IMG/VR virus record: IMGVR_UViG_3300046373_000031 | Span: 1-42,384 of that record | Length of the DNA: 42,384 bases | Source of the DNA: a virus | Reading direction: 5' to 3' (one strand) | Shown here: positions 6,709-13,324 of the stretch, piece by piece | How positions within the stretch are numbered: position 1 is the stretch's first letter | Layout of the letters: the number at the start of each line of letters is the position of its first letter | Notes under the pieces: generated by a model | Databases searched by the model: none | The model's input: only the letters and a program-made list of their open reading frames with translations | Told to the model about the DNA's origin: nothing | Made by a program: the position numbers and the translations under genes

Positions 6709-6993
6709 TTACTCCTTTGGGTTGAGGCGGGTTACTTCGTCTAGGCAGGCGTTCCAGCCCTTAGCCTCAAGCTTACTAAGCGTTGGACCAGAATCGTGAT
6801 TCTCAATACGCTCAGGCATCACCACAGCTACCGGCGCGGGCTGCTCGGCGTAAACGATCCGGAATTTGTAGCCGGGCAGGTCTGCACAGTATTCGTATCG
6901 AGCCTTGTCTACATCCTGCCAGCCTTCACCATATGCACGAACTTGATAGATCGGCTCACGCGGCACGCCGTTAATTGTTTGGTTGGTGGTCAT
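6709..6993 (-). CDS. Small phage protein, unknown function (94 aa)
   Basis: ATG at 6993 (MTTNQTINGVPREPIYQVRA) overlaps the upstream stop as ATGA and follows GGTGAAGCC. It contains the stretch PIYQVRAYGEGWQDVDKARYEY common in short tailed-phage accessory proteins, then a proline/valine linker (EQPAPVAVVMPER) and a C-terminal GWNACLDEVTRL helix like those of the 107-residue gene at 7742-8065. It is probably one of several related accessory proteins; no activity is known to me. Confidence 0.78.
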   Translation of the reverse strand: MTTNQTINGVPREPIYQVRAYGEGWQDVDKARYEYCADLPGYKFRIVYAEQPAPVAVVMPERIENHDSGPTLSKLEAKGWNACLDEVTRLNPKE

Positions 6994-7181
6994 GGCTTCA
7001 CCGTCGTGCAGCCATTCGGCCATGGGTTGTATTGTTTATCGAGGTACTGCCAAGCCTTCCATGCGCTGCGAGTTTCGATGTTGGTGTAGTCGCCCTTTCC
7101 ATGAATCCATAGATCGCGGTCAGTGTTCATCGGTGGGCGCGTGCGTCGACAGAACTCTTCAAAATCCTTTCTCTTGCTCAT
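6990..7181 (-). CDS. Small phage protein, unknown function (63 aa)
   Basis: ATG at 7181 follows GATGAGGTGATTT. The sequence MSKRKDFEEFCRRTRPPMNTDRD cut here at its first third is charged, then has aromatic-rich RSAWKAWQYLDKQYNPWP. The W-x-A-W-Q pattern is shared with other small phage accessory proteins. No further function can be assigned. Confidence 0.75.
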   Translation of the reverse strand: MSKRKDFEEFCRRTRPPMNTDRDLWIHGKGDYTNIETRSAWKAWQYLDKQYNPWPNGCTTVKP

Positions 7182-7192
7182 AAATCACCTCA

Positions 7193-7252
7193 TCAAATCA
7201 GTTGTGCCAGTGCCAGCAGGCACCAGCAGTAGGCGGGGAGTTGGGGTTTCAT
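7193..7252 (-). CDS. Possible 19-residue hydrophobic peptide
   Basis: ATG at 7252 overlaps the upstream stop as ATGA and encodes MKPQLPAYCWCLLALAQLI before TGA. It would be a short membrane peptide translated by coupling. It fills an otherwise empty gap between two genes, but 19 residues is too few to judge coding bias, and there is no strong independent ribosome site. Confidence 0.3.
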   Translation of the reverse strand: MKPQLPAYCWCLLALAQLI

Positions 7253-7749
7253 GGCGCGCACTTCGGACAAGACGGTTTGCCGCCAATCCCGAACAACTCT
7301 TCCGGCGTGTAATCGCCAGCGTCCAGCAGCGCCTGGTCTTCTGCCGAAACCGTGCAACACTCTGCCGGCTTATCTACCGCCGAAAATTCTTTAATCCTTT
7401 TCCAAAAATGGACTGGCACTGCGACCGCATGCGGGGAATTAACTAGGTCAGAAAACAGCTTTTCACACTCGGATACCCTCCCGGCGACTTCTTTATTCAA
7501 GTACTGCGCGGCCTCTAGTGCGTCACGCGTTGCTTCTAGGAGTTGCTTACTGGCTGCAACATCTCCCAGCAACGCAGCCTCACGCCCAAGCGCCGCGTCA
7601 CGCTCGGCGGTTACGCGGTCGAAGTCTTCATCGAGATAGAAGTAACGCCCTTCGTCCTGATGAATGATCTCTAGCTTATTCGGCGAACAAGTACGCGCTT
7701 CAGCTTCACCACTATATGCGCCGATGTAATACCGCTTCACTTCACTCAT
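7249..7749 (-). CDS. Coiled-coil accessory protein, unknown function (166 aa)
   Basis: The start MSEVKRYYIGAY at 7749 overlaps the upstream stop by 8 bases; the longer in-frame opening to 7896 lies inside the neighbour and is rejected. The N-terminal 45 residues form a small domain (KRYYIGAYSGEAEAR; GRYFYLDEDFDRV), then a long heptad helix follows (TAERDAALGREAALLGDVAAS; LEATRDALEAAQYLNKEV). The C-terminus ends GGKPSCPKCAP with a CxxC pair. This Ead/Ea22-like layout is common in phage early regions. The role is unknown. Confidence 0.8.
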   Translation of the reverse strand: MSEVKRYYIGAYSGEAEARTCSPNKLEIIHQDEGRYFYLDEDFDRVTAERDAALGREAALLGDVAASKQLLEATRDALEAAQYLNKEVAGRVSECEKLFSDLVNSPHAVAVPVHFWKRIKEFSAVDKPAECCTVSAEDQALLDAGDYTPEELFGIGGKPSCPKCAP

Positions 7750-8065
7750 GACCCATCTCCCCAGCTTTGGCGCGGGATTGGGCGCAGGCGAGCCAGGATT
7801 CCCACGAATACTGCATATCAGTGTCCTTATACTCGCCATCCTCCATGGCCACCTCGCAGCCTCCAAGGTAGTAATGGTTAGCCGACCAGGTCTCAAACAG
7901 CTCCCGCTCCTTGGTCTCGTCGTAGATGGGTTTCGGCGGCGTTGGGGCGGCGGCGAGCATCTTGCGATATCTGTTGTTGTAGCTAGATCTTGCGCCTTCC
8001 CACGCCATGAACATTTTCTCAGTCATGTTGTTAGGCACCAGCTTGTAACCCTTCGGAATATTCAC
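7742..8065 (-). CDS. Small phage accessory protein (107 aa), IP-x-GY-x-LVP family
   Basis: This uses GTG at 8065 after GAGGATTGAACC. The opening NIPKGYKLVPNNMTEKMFMAWE and the following KMLAAAPTPP linker are a very common pattern in phage accessory proteins, where an N-terminal mini-domain joins a variable tail. The tail here is rich in aromatic residues (WSANHYYLGGCEVAMEDGEY; YSWESWLAC). No enzymatic motif is present. The function is unknown despite the wide distribution. Confidence 0.8.
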   Translation of the reverse strand: MNIPKGYKLVPNNMTEKMFMAWEGARSSYNNRYRKMLAAAPTPPKPIYDETKERELFETWSANHYYLGGCEVAMEDGEYKDTDMQYSWESWLACAQSRAKAGEMGHE

Positions 8066-8068
8066 GGT

Positions 8069-8245
8069 TCAATCCTCGTTCAGTACGGCAGTGCCCCAGG
8101 CACCGCACTTTGGGCATTCGCCGTGGCGCGCACGCCAGACGGTTGCATCGGTCTTGCATTTGCAGTTTTTGCACTCGACTTGTACGGGCTCGTCGGGCGG
8201 GTCGAGCAGCGGACCACCTACGTAAATACGGTTTGCTGGCTTCAT
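8069..8245 (-). CDS. Zinc-ribbon protein (58 aa)
   Basis: ATG at 8245 is preferred over 8254 because GAGG lies nine bases upstream of it, and it forms a TGATG overlap with the preceding stop. Two CxxC knuckles are present, C25-x-x-C28 and C44-x-x-C47 (ECKNCKCKTD; GECPKCGAW), the layout of a zinc ribbon. Such small proteins may bind nucleic acid or a host protein. The partner cannot be named. Confidence 0.8.
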   Translation of the reverse strand: MKPANRIYVGGPLLDPPDEPVQVECKNCKCKTDATVWRARHGECPKCGAWGTAVLNED

Positions 8246-8421
8246 CACAGCCATCCTCGGCTATTGGCCACAAGAACGCAGGCGACCAGAAGAATTGTCA
8301 CAGCCAGCTCAACCAGTCGCGGCCGGTCATTCTCGCCAATCATCCGTTCGCCAAGCGCCTTCTGACGGGAAATATGCAGACGAACTTGAGCTGGTGTTGC
8401 TTTGGTTGCTTGAGTCTTCAT
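8245..8421 (-). CDS. Small tail-anchored membrane protein (58 aa)
   Basis: ATG at 8421 has CTGGAGGCGACC upstream; extension to 8616 would overlap the DUF551 gene completely. The first 37 residues are basic (MKTQATKATPAQVRLHISRQ), followed by a single hydrophobic helix (LVELAVTILLVACVLVA) and a short NSRGWL end. It is probably anchored in the inner membrane. The function is unknown. Confidence 0.72.
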   Translation of the reverse strand: MKTQATKATPAQVRLHISRQKALGERMIGENDRPRLVELAVTILLVACVLVANSRGWL

Positions 8422-8440
8422 GGTCGCCTCCAGGGTGGCG

Positions 8441-8701
8441 TTATTCGGTGGGCGGGGCGGGGAGCGGCTGCCAGTGGGTGATCCACCAATCATCGCCGTG
8501 CGGGGAGCTGTAGCTATCGAAGTAAGAGAGGGCGCGGTTATTGCAAACGGGGACGTACTCGCCCATTGCGACCTCATTTCCTTCTTCATCGACTTGAAAT
8601 CCTTCTTCGTTTTCATGTCGGCGGATGTACTTCACTGAAACCAGCAGATCGCAGCGATGCTCAGGCCTGCGATCGTCGTTGACGCTGATCCAATCGCTCA
8701 T
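8441..8701 (-). CDS. DUF551-domain protein
   Basis: This encodes 86 residues, ATG at 8701 after GGAGGTCGCC. It begins MSDWISVNDDRRPEHRCDLL and ends WWITHWQPLPAPPTE. The W-I-S-V-x-D start and the T-H-W-x-P-L-P end are the signature of the DUF551 family, found in many phages and prophages. The biochemical role of the family is not known to me. Confidence 0.85.
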   Translation of the reverse strand: MSDWISVNDDRRPEHRCDLLVSVKYIRRHENEEGFQVDEEGNEVAMGEYVPVCNNRALSYFDSYSSPHGDDWWITHWQPLPAPPTE

Positions 8702-8722
8702 GGCGACCTCCAGTGTTTGGGG

Positions 8723-9013
8723 TTAGGCGGAAAGCTCAGAAAGTGTTTTCTGATGCTCTTTTACGTCCTTGCCGTGTGCTTTTCGCCACGCGATTTGCAG
8801 CTTAAGCAGGTGGATGTCGCCGGACTTTGATGTTTTGTAGTAGCAGCCCGAGTCATCCTCACCGCAAAGGTGGATGTCGCCCTTTTCAATGAGCGCCGAC
8901 ACAGTGCGATGCAGGTCGGTGTCGCGGGCCTCTTCGTCTGGCGCTACGTGAAGCGCGCTTTTCTGAGCTGCGAAATACAAGACTTTTTCAACCGTGTACT
9001 TGGTCTTGGCCAT
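8723..9013 (-). CDS. Small phage protein with two GDIHL repeats (96 aa)
   Basis: The start MAKTKYTVEK at 9013 follows GGAGAGAGTC. The segment GDIHLCGEDD (residues about 48-57) is echoed by GDIHLLKLQI (66-75), and a 14-base sequence is repeated in the DNA (8810-8823 and 8867-8880). The strands and basic helices (IAWRKAHGKDVKEHQK) suggest a small winged-helix-like domain, but the evidence is weak. The function is unknown. Confidence 0.75.
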   Translation of the reverse strand: MAKTKYTVEKVLYFAAQKSALHVAPDEEARDTDLHRTVSALIEKGDIHLCGEDDSGCYYKTSKSGDIHLLKLQIAWRKAHGKDVKEHQKTLSELSA

Positions 9014-9041
9014 GACTCTCTCCATTCGTTGGTTCGCCCGG

Positions 9042-9368
9042 TTAGGCGATTGGCTTGATCTCAGCTTGAACAACTTCAAGCTTCACGTTGTTGCAGAGCT
9101 CTACGTAGTCCAGCCATGGCCCGTGGTCGATGGCACCAAGCGTGTAGGCCGTGTCGACCATTGACCGGGCAGCAACCACGTTCTCCATGGCTGTAAGCGG
9201 GTACTGAGGATTCACAGCAAGGGCCAGGTATTCGCGCAGAAGATCGCTCAACGGCTCGATCAAGTAGCGCGGCTTCGGCTCAGACTTCGGCGTTTCTTTG
9301 TGCGGGAATCTTGCGAGTGATACCGCCAGGGCATTCTCCGCATGAGCTCGTTGTTCTTCTGTGTTCAC
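9042..9368 (-). CDS. Small phage protein, unknown function (108 aa)
   Basis: GTG at 9368 (NTEEQRAHAENALAVSLARF) is chosen for its AGGAGATCCAAACC ribosome site; the frame extends to 9407 without one. It is mostly helical: YLIEPLSDLLREYLALAVN, then MENVVAARSMVDTAYTLGAIDHGPW shortened here, then a strand-rich end (VELCNNVKLEVVQAEIKP). I do not recognise the family. It precedes a weak hairpin on its 5' side (9398-9418). Confidence 0.75.
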   Translation of the reverse strand: MNTEEQRAHAENALAVSLARFPHKETPKSEPKPRYLIEPLSDLLREYLALAVNPQYPLTAMENVVAARSMVDTAYTLGAIDHGPWLDYVELCNNVKLEVVQAEIKPIA

Positions 9369-9397
9369 GGTTTGGATCTCCTGTTTTGGTACTGGCA

Positions 9398-9418
9398 AAG
9401 CCCGCACATGGCGGGCTT
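9398..9418 (-). terminator. Weak terminator-like hairpin
   Basis: The stem AAGCCCGC (9398-9405) pairs with GCGGGCTT (9411-9418), loop ACATG. On the minus strand it is followed by only TTTGCC, so it may be an attenuator in the leftward leader and not a full stop. Confidence 0.5.
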
Positions 9419-9540
9419 GCGGTCAGCTTGTGTGCCGATCTTTGGTCGGCGGGCGCATGGTCAAATCCTCTTTCCGGTTGAACCTACTCACCCCAAATGG
9501 CTTTCGGCGCGATCAAAAATAATCGTCTTTGCACTGACTC

Positions 9541-9558
9541 AGCCCCAGTGAAGGGGCT
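9541..9558. terminator. Short hairpin without T-run
   Basis: AGCCCC (9541-9546) pairs with GGGGCT (9553-9558) around AGTGAA, just beyond the 29-residue gene on the minus strand. No T-run follows on that strand. The stretch 9459-9578 shows no other gene. Confidence 0.35.
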
Positions 9559-9578
9559 TGAGGTGGGCGGGGTTGGGG

Positions 9579-9668
9579 TTAGCGCTTGGCGCGGGCCTTG
9601 TTGGCGGCCTTTCGAGCCTCGATTTCTTCCAGGTCTTTCAGGGCTTGCTTGATTTCTTCTTCGGTCAT
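9579..9668 (-). CDS. Small charged peptide, first gene of the leftward operon (29 aa)
   Basis: ATG at 9668, with ACGGAGCAAGATC upstream, encodes MTEEEIKQALKDLEEIEARK then a basic AANKARAKR end. It is a single amphipathic charged helix. It is the first reading frame after the strong leftward promoter (transcript start near 9705), so it would be made early and abundantly. It is too short for the family to be recognised. Confidence 0.55.
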   Translation of the reverse strand: MTEEEIKQALKDLEEIEARKAANKARAKR

Positions 9669-9712
9669 GATCTTGCTCCGTTGTTCGTAGGCGGTGTGCC
9701 TTGGTGAGACGA

Positions 9713-9741
9713 ACTGTAGATTGGCCACCACCATGTGTCAA
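9713..9741 (-). promoter_or_regulatory. Leftward sigma70-type promoter
   Basis: Read on the minus strand, TTGACA (9741-9736, perfect -35) is followed by a 17-base spacer and TACAGT (9718-9713, 4 of 6 matches to TATAAT). It would start the small-gene operon about 37 bases before the ATG at 9668. Confidence 0.8.
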
Positions 9742-9761
9742 CGGGTAAATCATATTTTCTT

Positions 9762-9792
9762 TCGGTACCATTGCAATGTCAGTCGGTACCAT
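9762..9792. promoter_or_regulatory. Paired operator-like repeats in the divergent control region
   Basis: TCGGTACCAT occurs at 9762-9771 and 9783-9792, exactly 21 bases (two helical turns) apart, each with the palindromic core GGTACC. They lie between the two divergent promoters and upstream of the Cro-like gene at 9848, the position expected of its binding sites. The second copy overlaps the putative rightward -10. Confidence 0.65.
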
Positions 9793-9798
9793 ATAGAT
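9771..9798 (+). promoter_or_regulatory. Putative rightward promoter
   Basis: TTGCAA (9771-9776) lies 15-16 bases before TATAGA/ATAGAT (9792-9798). The match is moderate and the spacing slightly short, but it is the best candidate for starting the Cro-like/replication operon, and it overlaps the operator-like repeats. Confidence 0.5.
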
Positions 9799-9847
9799 TG
9801 AACCCATTGAATCACCACCACCTACCCGCCACCAAGGAAACTGCAAT

Positions 9848-10048
9848 ATGAATTTTCGTCGAAGCCTCAAGCTGGCACTGGCTCAGCGCGACATGACACA
9901 GAAAGCACTGGCCGAAAAGCTGGGCATGCGTGAGACCAGCATGAGCCAGCTGGCAGCCCAAACATCGTGCACTGGTGCAACTCTTCAGAAGATCTCGGAA
10001 GCCTTCAACATGAAGGTCAGCGAGTTCGTGGCGCTGGGGGAGGACTGA
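9848..10048 (+). CDS. Cro/CI-family helix-turn-helix regulator
   Basis: This encodes 66 residues, ATG at 9848 with AAGGAA upstream. A helix-turn-helix occupies residues about 18-45 (QKALAEKLGMRETSMSQLAA, then a recognition-helix region with TGATLQKISEAF), ending KVSEFVALGED, as in XRE-type repressors. It is the first gene of the rightward operon and faces the leftward operon across two operator-like repeats, so it probably tunes both promoters as lambda Cro does. No CI-like partner or integrase is present in the genome. Confidence 0.88.
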   Translation: MNFRRSLKLALAQRDMTQKALAEKLGMRETSMSQLAAQTSCTGATLQKISEAFNMKVSEFVALGED

Positions 10049-10051
10049 TCC

Positions 10052-10834
10052 ATGAGTTTCCAGGCGATGACATGGGCAGTCGGACAAGATCTGCCCTGCA
10101 AAGAAAAGATGGTGCTGATGATGCTGGCCAACAGGACAAACCAGGACACAGGGCGCTGCGACCCGTCGCATAAGCGTCTGGCTTTTGATTGTGGGCTAAG
10201 CGAATCCAGCGTTAAGCGAGCTATCTCCCAGCTTTCCGAAAGGGGTCTTCTGAACATTGAGCAGCGTCTTTTCGGTGACGTTAACTTGCCAAACCAATAT
10301 GTGCTTGAAATGGGGGGGGTGGGGTCACACAGACCTGGGGGTGGGGTCACAGTGAACCCAGGGGTGGGGTCACACAGACCTACTAAACAAGAAGATTTAA
10401 AACAAGAAGGTAAACACATACAGGATGAAGTGTTTGAAATGGCCTGGGCAGCATATCCAAAACGTGACGGATCGAATCCCAAGGCAGCTGCACAGAAATG
10501 CTGGAATGCTCGCCTGAAGGAAGGCGTTACCGTGGAGGAAATGATGGCCGGAATCAATCGATACAAAGACTATTGCATGAGCAAGGAAACCATCGGCACC
10601 GCGTTCGTCATGCAGGCAGCTCGATTTCTGGGAACCAACCGCGAGTACGAAGCGGCATGGTCAGCACCTGCTGGACTCAGTTCTGCACCTGCTGGAAACG
10701 GTAAGCGCCCGCGCCCGACGAATCTGCCCGAACACAAGTTCCCTCACCCGGAATGGGATAACGGCGTGTACGAGATCTGCACAGTCGGCCGTCACAACCC
10801 TAAGACTGGCTACCTTCTGCCGGGGCAGTACTGA
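10052..10834 (+). CDS. Replication initiator-like protein with N-terminal winged helix
   Basis: This encodes 260 residues, ATG at 10052 after GGGGGAGGACTGATCC. Residues about 1-80 are a winged-helix domain (NRTNQDTGRCDPSHKRLAFD, then GLSESSVKRAISQLSERGLL). The middle (residues about 88-112) is a Gly/Val/Pro-rich linker encoded by DNA iterons. Residues about 125-205 contain WAAYPKRDGSNPKAAAQKCW and FVMQAARFLG, as in phage replication proteins that load a helicase (lambda O and DnaT-like types). It is followed immediately (TGATG) by the primase-helicase. It probably binds its own gene to open the origin. A run of eight G lies in the linker. Confidence 0.82.
   Translation: MSFQAMTWAVGQDLPCKEKMVLMMLANRTNQDTGRCDPSHKRLAFDCGLSESSVKRAISQLSERGLLNIEQRLFGDVNLPNQYVLEMGGVGSHRPGGGVTVNPGVGSHRPTKQEDLKQEGKHIQDEVFEMAWAAYPKRDGSNPKAAAQKCWNARLKEGVTVEEMMAGINRYKDYCMSKETIGTAFVMQAARFLGTNREYEAAWSAPAGLSSAPAGNGKRPRPTNLPEHKFPHPEWDNGVYEICTVGRHNPKTGYLLPGQY
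10316..10380 (+). repeat. Three iterons inside the replication gene (candidate origin)
   Basis: GGGGTGGGGTCACA starts at 10316, 10338 and 10361; copies 1 and 3 continue identically (CAGACC) while copy 2 differs after CACA. The spacing of 22-23 bases is two helical turns. An AT-rich run follows at 10381-10425 (TACTAAACAAGAAGATTTAA and onward). The same arrangement, iterons plus an AT-rich segment within the initiator gene, marks the lambda origin. The G-tracts could also form a quadruplex. Confidence 0.65.
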
Positions 10835-12660
10835 TGATTACGCCTTCTGAGATTGCATCACGGCTTGCTGCGCGCGTGCATGACGTGGCGGCTTACCTGC
10901 TGCCAGGTGGCAAGCGCCAAGGTTCGGAATGGATGTGCGGCGATACCAGCGGCGAGAAGGGTTCAAGCCTGGGCGTATGCCTGAAGGGCGAGAAGGCCGG
11001 GATTTGGTCGGACTTTGCCAAGGGTGAAGCTGGCGACCTGCTGGACCTGTGGTGTGCTGCCCGCCGGGTGGACATGAAGACCGCCATGCAGGAAGCGAAG
11101 GATTACTTGGGCGTCAGCGAGCCTCGCCTAGCTGAACCGGCCAAGCGGTCGTACACGCGCCCCGAGAAGCCACGCTGCAAGACGCCAGTACCTGACAGCC
11201 CCGTGATCGCTTACCTGAAAGGTCGGTTCCTGACCGAAGAAACGATCAAGGCCTTCAAGATCGCCGAGCAGGGCCGCAACATCCTGTTCCCGTTCCTGCG
11301 CGATGGCCAACTGATCCATTGGAAAACACTCGGCATTGATCGCCCGGACGGCAAGAAGAAAATCATGGCCGCCAAGGATTCGGAGCCGTGCCTCTTCGGC
11401 TGGCAGGCTATCCCTGCTGAAGCACGTGAAGTCACGATCACTGAAGGCGAGATCGACGCCATGAGCGCATGGCAGTACGGCCGGCCAGCGCTGTCGGTGC
11501 CCATGGGCGGCGGCACGGGCGCCAAACAGAACTGGATCGAACACGAATACAAGAACCTGGAGCGGTTCGACGTGATCTATCTTTGCCTGGACGACGACGC
11601 CCCCGGACAGGAGGCTACCGACGAGATCATCAAGCGCCTTGGGCGTGAACGCTGCCGTGTGGTCAAGCTGGGCTGCAAAGACTTCAACCAGACCATGGCC
11701 CTGTACTACGACAAGGACGATATCGACGCCTGCTACGAGAAGGCGAAGAGCATGGATCCGGACCTGCTGCGCAACGTCAGCGACTTCCGCGACCAGGTGA
11801 TGGGCGAATTCTTCGACAAGAACCCGGTGCTGTTGGGAATGGAAACGCCATGGGAAAAGTCCAAGGAGACGATCAAGTTCCGCGGCAGCGAGGTGACCGT
11901 CTGGACCGGCTGGTCTGGCCACGGCAAGTCACAGGCGCTGAACTACGTCGCCTATCACGGCATGCTTCACGGATCGAAATTCTGCATTGCGTCCATGGAG
12001 ATGCCCGGCCGCCGAACCCTGCAGCGAATGGTTCGACAAGCAAGCGGCATGGCTCATCCAAGCCGCGAGTACGTAGACAAGATCCTGGACAGCCTCGGCG
12101 GCAGTCTTTGGGTGTACGACCAAGTGGGCACCGCCAAGACCACAGAGATGCTGGAAACTTTCCGTTATGCCGCGCGCCGGTATGGGGTCAACCAGTTCAT
12201 CGTGGACAGCCTCGCAAAGCTTGGCATGGCAGAGGACGATTACAACGGCCAGAAGGTGGCTGTAGAGGCGCTGGTGGCGTTTGCGCATGAAATGGATGTT
12301 CACGTACACCTTGTGTGCCATCCGCGCAAGAGCGACGACGAGAACAAGATTCCTGGAAAGCTGGATGTTCGCGGCGGCGCCATCATCACTGACCTTGCCG
12401 ACAACGTCGTTACGGTATGGCGAAACAAGCGCAAGGAAGTGGCCAAGAAGTTCGATGATGCGGACGATGCTGAGCTGGACAGTCTGCCGGATGTGAAACT
12501 GATCATCGGCAAGCAGCGCCTGACCGGGGTAGAAGACACGATCACGCTTTGGTTTGACCCAGGGTCTGCCCAGTACATGGAACGCTCAGGACACAAGCCC
12601 AGGCAGTGGGTGAAGTATTCAAACAGCGAGGATTTACCTCATGAGCAAGCCGCGAATTAA
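10834..12660 (+). CDS. Bifunctional primase-helicase (TOPRIM + DnaB/RecA-like)
   Basis: This encodes 608 residues and makes primers and unwinds DNA at the fork. An N-terminal region (residues about 1-95) with WMCGDTSGEKGSSLGV and GIWSDFAKGEAGDLLDLW resembles the primase DNA-binding part, though only scattered Cys residues are present and not a clear zinc finger. A TOPRIM domain follows (TEGEIDA 203-209; DDDAPG 253-258), then a RecA-like helicase domain with Walker A GWSGHGKS (359-366), Walker B-like FIVDSL, and VHLVCHPRKSDDE and RGGAIITDLADNVV motifs as in T7 gp4/DnaB helicases. The TGATG junction couples it to the initiator. Confidence 0.93.
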   Translation: MITPSEIASRLAARVHDVAAYLLPGGKRQGSEWMCGDTSGEKGSSLGVCLKGEKAGIWSDFAKGEAGDLLDLWCAARRVDMKTAMQEAKDYLGVSEPRLAEPAKRSYTRPEKPRCKTPVPDSPVIAYLKGRFLTEETIKAFKIAEQGRNILFPFLRDGQLIHWKTLGIDRPDGKKKIMAAKDSEPCLFGWQAIPAEAREVTITEGEIDAMSAWQYGRPALSVPMGGGTGAKQNWIEHEYKNLERFDVIYLCLDDDAPGQEATDEIIKRLGRERCRVVKLGCKDFNQTMALYYDKDDIDACYEKAKSMDPDLLRNVSDFRDQVMGEFFDKNPVLLGMETPWEKSKETIKFRGSEVTVWTGWSGHGKSQALNYVAYHGMLHGSKFCIASMEMPGRRTLQRMVRQASGMAHPSREYVDKILDSLGGSLWVYDQVGTAKTTEMLETFRYAARRYGVNQFIVDSLAKLGMAEDDYNGQKVAVEALVAFAHEMDVHVHLVCHPRKSDDENKIPGKLDVRGGAIITDLADNVVTVWRNKRKEVAKKFDDADDAELDSLPDVKLIIGKQRLTGVEDTITLWFDPGSAQYMERSGHKPRQWVKYSNSEDLPHEQAAN

Positions 12661-12781
12661 GTGTTACCGGAGCAATGGAGAACTCTGGTGGACGTGCGAA
12701 GACGAGTTTGGCTGTTACGGCTGCGCACGCGATCCATACGGATCATGGGAAAACTGGTTCAACCGATCGATACCGTTCTGA
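12641..12781 (+). CDS. Small cysteine/tryptophan-rich protein (46 aa)
   Basis: ATG at 12641 lies 20 bases inside the helicase gene, with GAGG upstream. The translation has MSKPRIKCYRSNGELWWTCE and then C-x-x-C (GCYGCARDP), and ends SWENWFNRSIPF. The W and C content suggests a tiny metal-binding or nucleic-acid-binding protein; similar short proteins are frequent next to phage replication genes. The function is unknown. Confidence 0.7.
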   Translation: MSKPRIKCYRSNGELWWTCEDEFGCYGCARDPYGSWENWFNRSIPF

Positions 12782-12794
12782 CTGGAGAATAACC

Positions 12795-13154
12795 GTGAAC
12801 ACAAAAACCGAAGAAACCAGACACACGATGTACCAGCACCTGGAAGGCGTGAAGAAAACGATCAAGAAGGGCTTCAGCCCGCGCGCGAAGATGTCCGACT
12901 TTGAATCGGCACTTGAGGAACATCTTGAGGCGTTGCGCCAGGATCAGGCTTTCTCACGGGCCCAGCTCATGAACTGCCGTCAGGCCAACACTGACCTGCA
13001 GTTACGCATTCATGCCTTGGAACACGCGGCGCATGTGAATGGTCAGGCCAACCTTGCAGCCGGCGATCAGCTGCGTGAGGCCCAGGCATTGATCCTTAGC
13101 CAGCGCCAAGCCATCGCCGACATGTACATGGCAAGCCGGGCGGTGAAGCCATGA
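12795..13154 (+). CDS. Coiled-coil accessory protein (119 aa), unknown function
   Basis: GTG at 12795 follows CTGGAGAATAACC; the longer frame from 12675 would overlap the small Cys/Trp gene and has no ribosome site. After a charged N-terminus (KTEETRHTMYQHLEGVKKTI) the residues about 35-105 form a long amphipathic helix (ALEEHLEALRQDQAFSRAQL; DLQLRIHALEHAAHVNGQ). The stop overlaps the next start (ATGA). Confidence 0.75.
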   Translation: MNTKTEETRHTMYQHLEGVKKTIKKGFSPRAKMSDFESALEEHLEALRQDQAFSRAQLMNCRQANTDLQLRIHALEHAAHVNGQANLAAGDQLREAQALILSQRQAIADMYMASRAVKP

Positions 13155-13324
13155 TCACAACCTATTTTCTCATCTCGGCATTCATCATGGGCTGGATGTT
13201 CGGCGTGGACTACATGAACGATATCCGCTGGACGTTCTGGGAGCGCGTCGGTACCGCAGCTCTCGCCATCGCATGGCCATACCTTGCATACCTTTTGTGG
13301 CGCGAGTGGAGGAAAACCAAATGA
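13151..13324 (+). CDS. Small two-pass membrane protein (57 aa)
   Basis: ATG at 13151 overlaps the previous stop. Two hydrophobic segments, ITTYFLISAFIMGWMFGVDY and AALAIAWPYLAYLLW, are separated by a charged turn (NDIRWTFWERV), with a basic end (REWRKTK). It is probably in the inner membrane with both ends on the same side. The function is unknown. Confidence 0.75.
   Translation: MITTYFLISAFIMGWMFGVDYMNDIRWTFWERVGTAALAIAWPYLAYLLWREWRKTK

Noticed and set aside
8810-8880. Two 14-base repeats as a possible regulatory site
   Set aside because: They fall in frame within a gene and encode the repeated GDIHL peptide, which explains them.
9423-9458. Eleven-codon frame (MRPPTKDRHTS) after AGAGGATTTGACC
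   Set aside because: The ribosome site is good, but the product is too short to support as a gene.
11128-11922. 264-codon minus-strand frame opposite the primase-helicase
   Set aside because: It is an antisense shadow of a clearly conserved enzyme gene.
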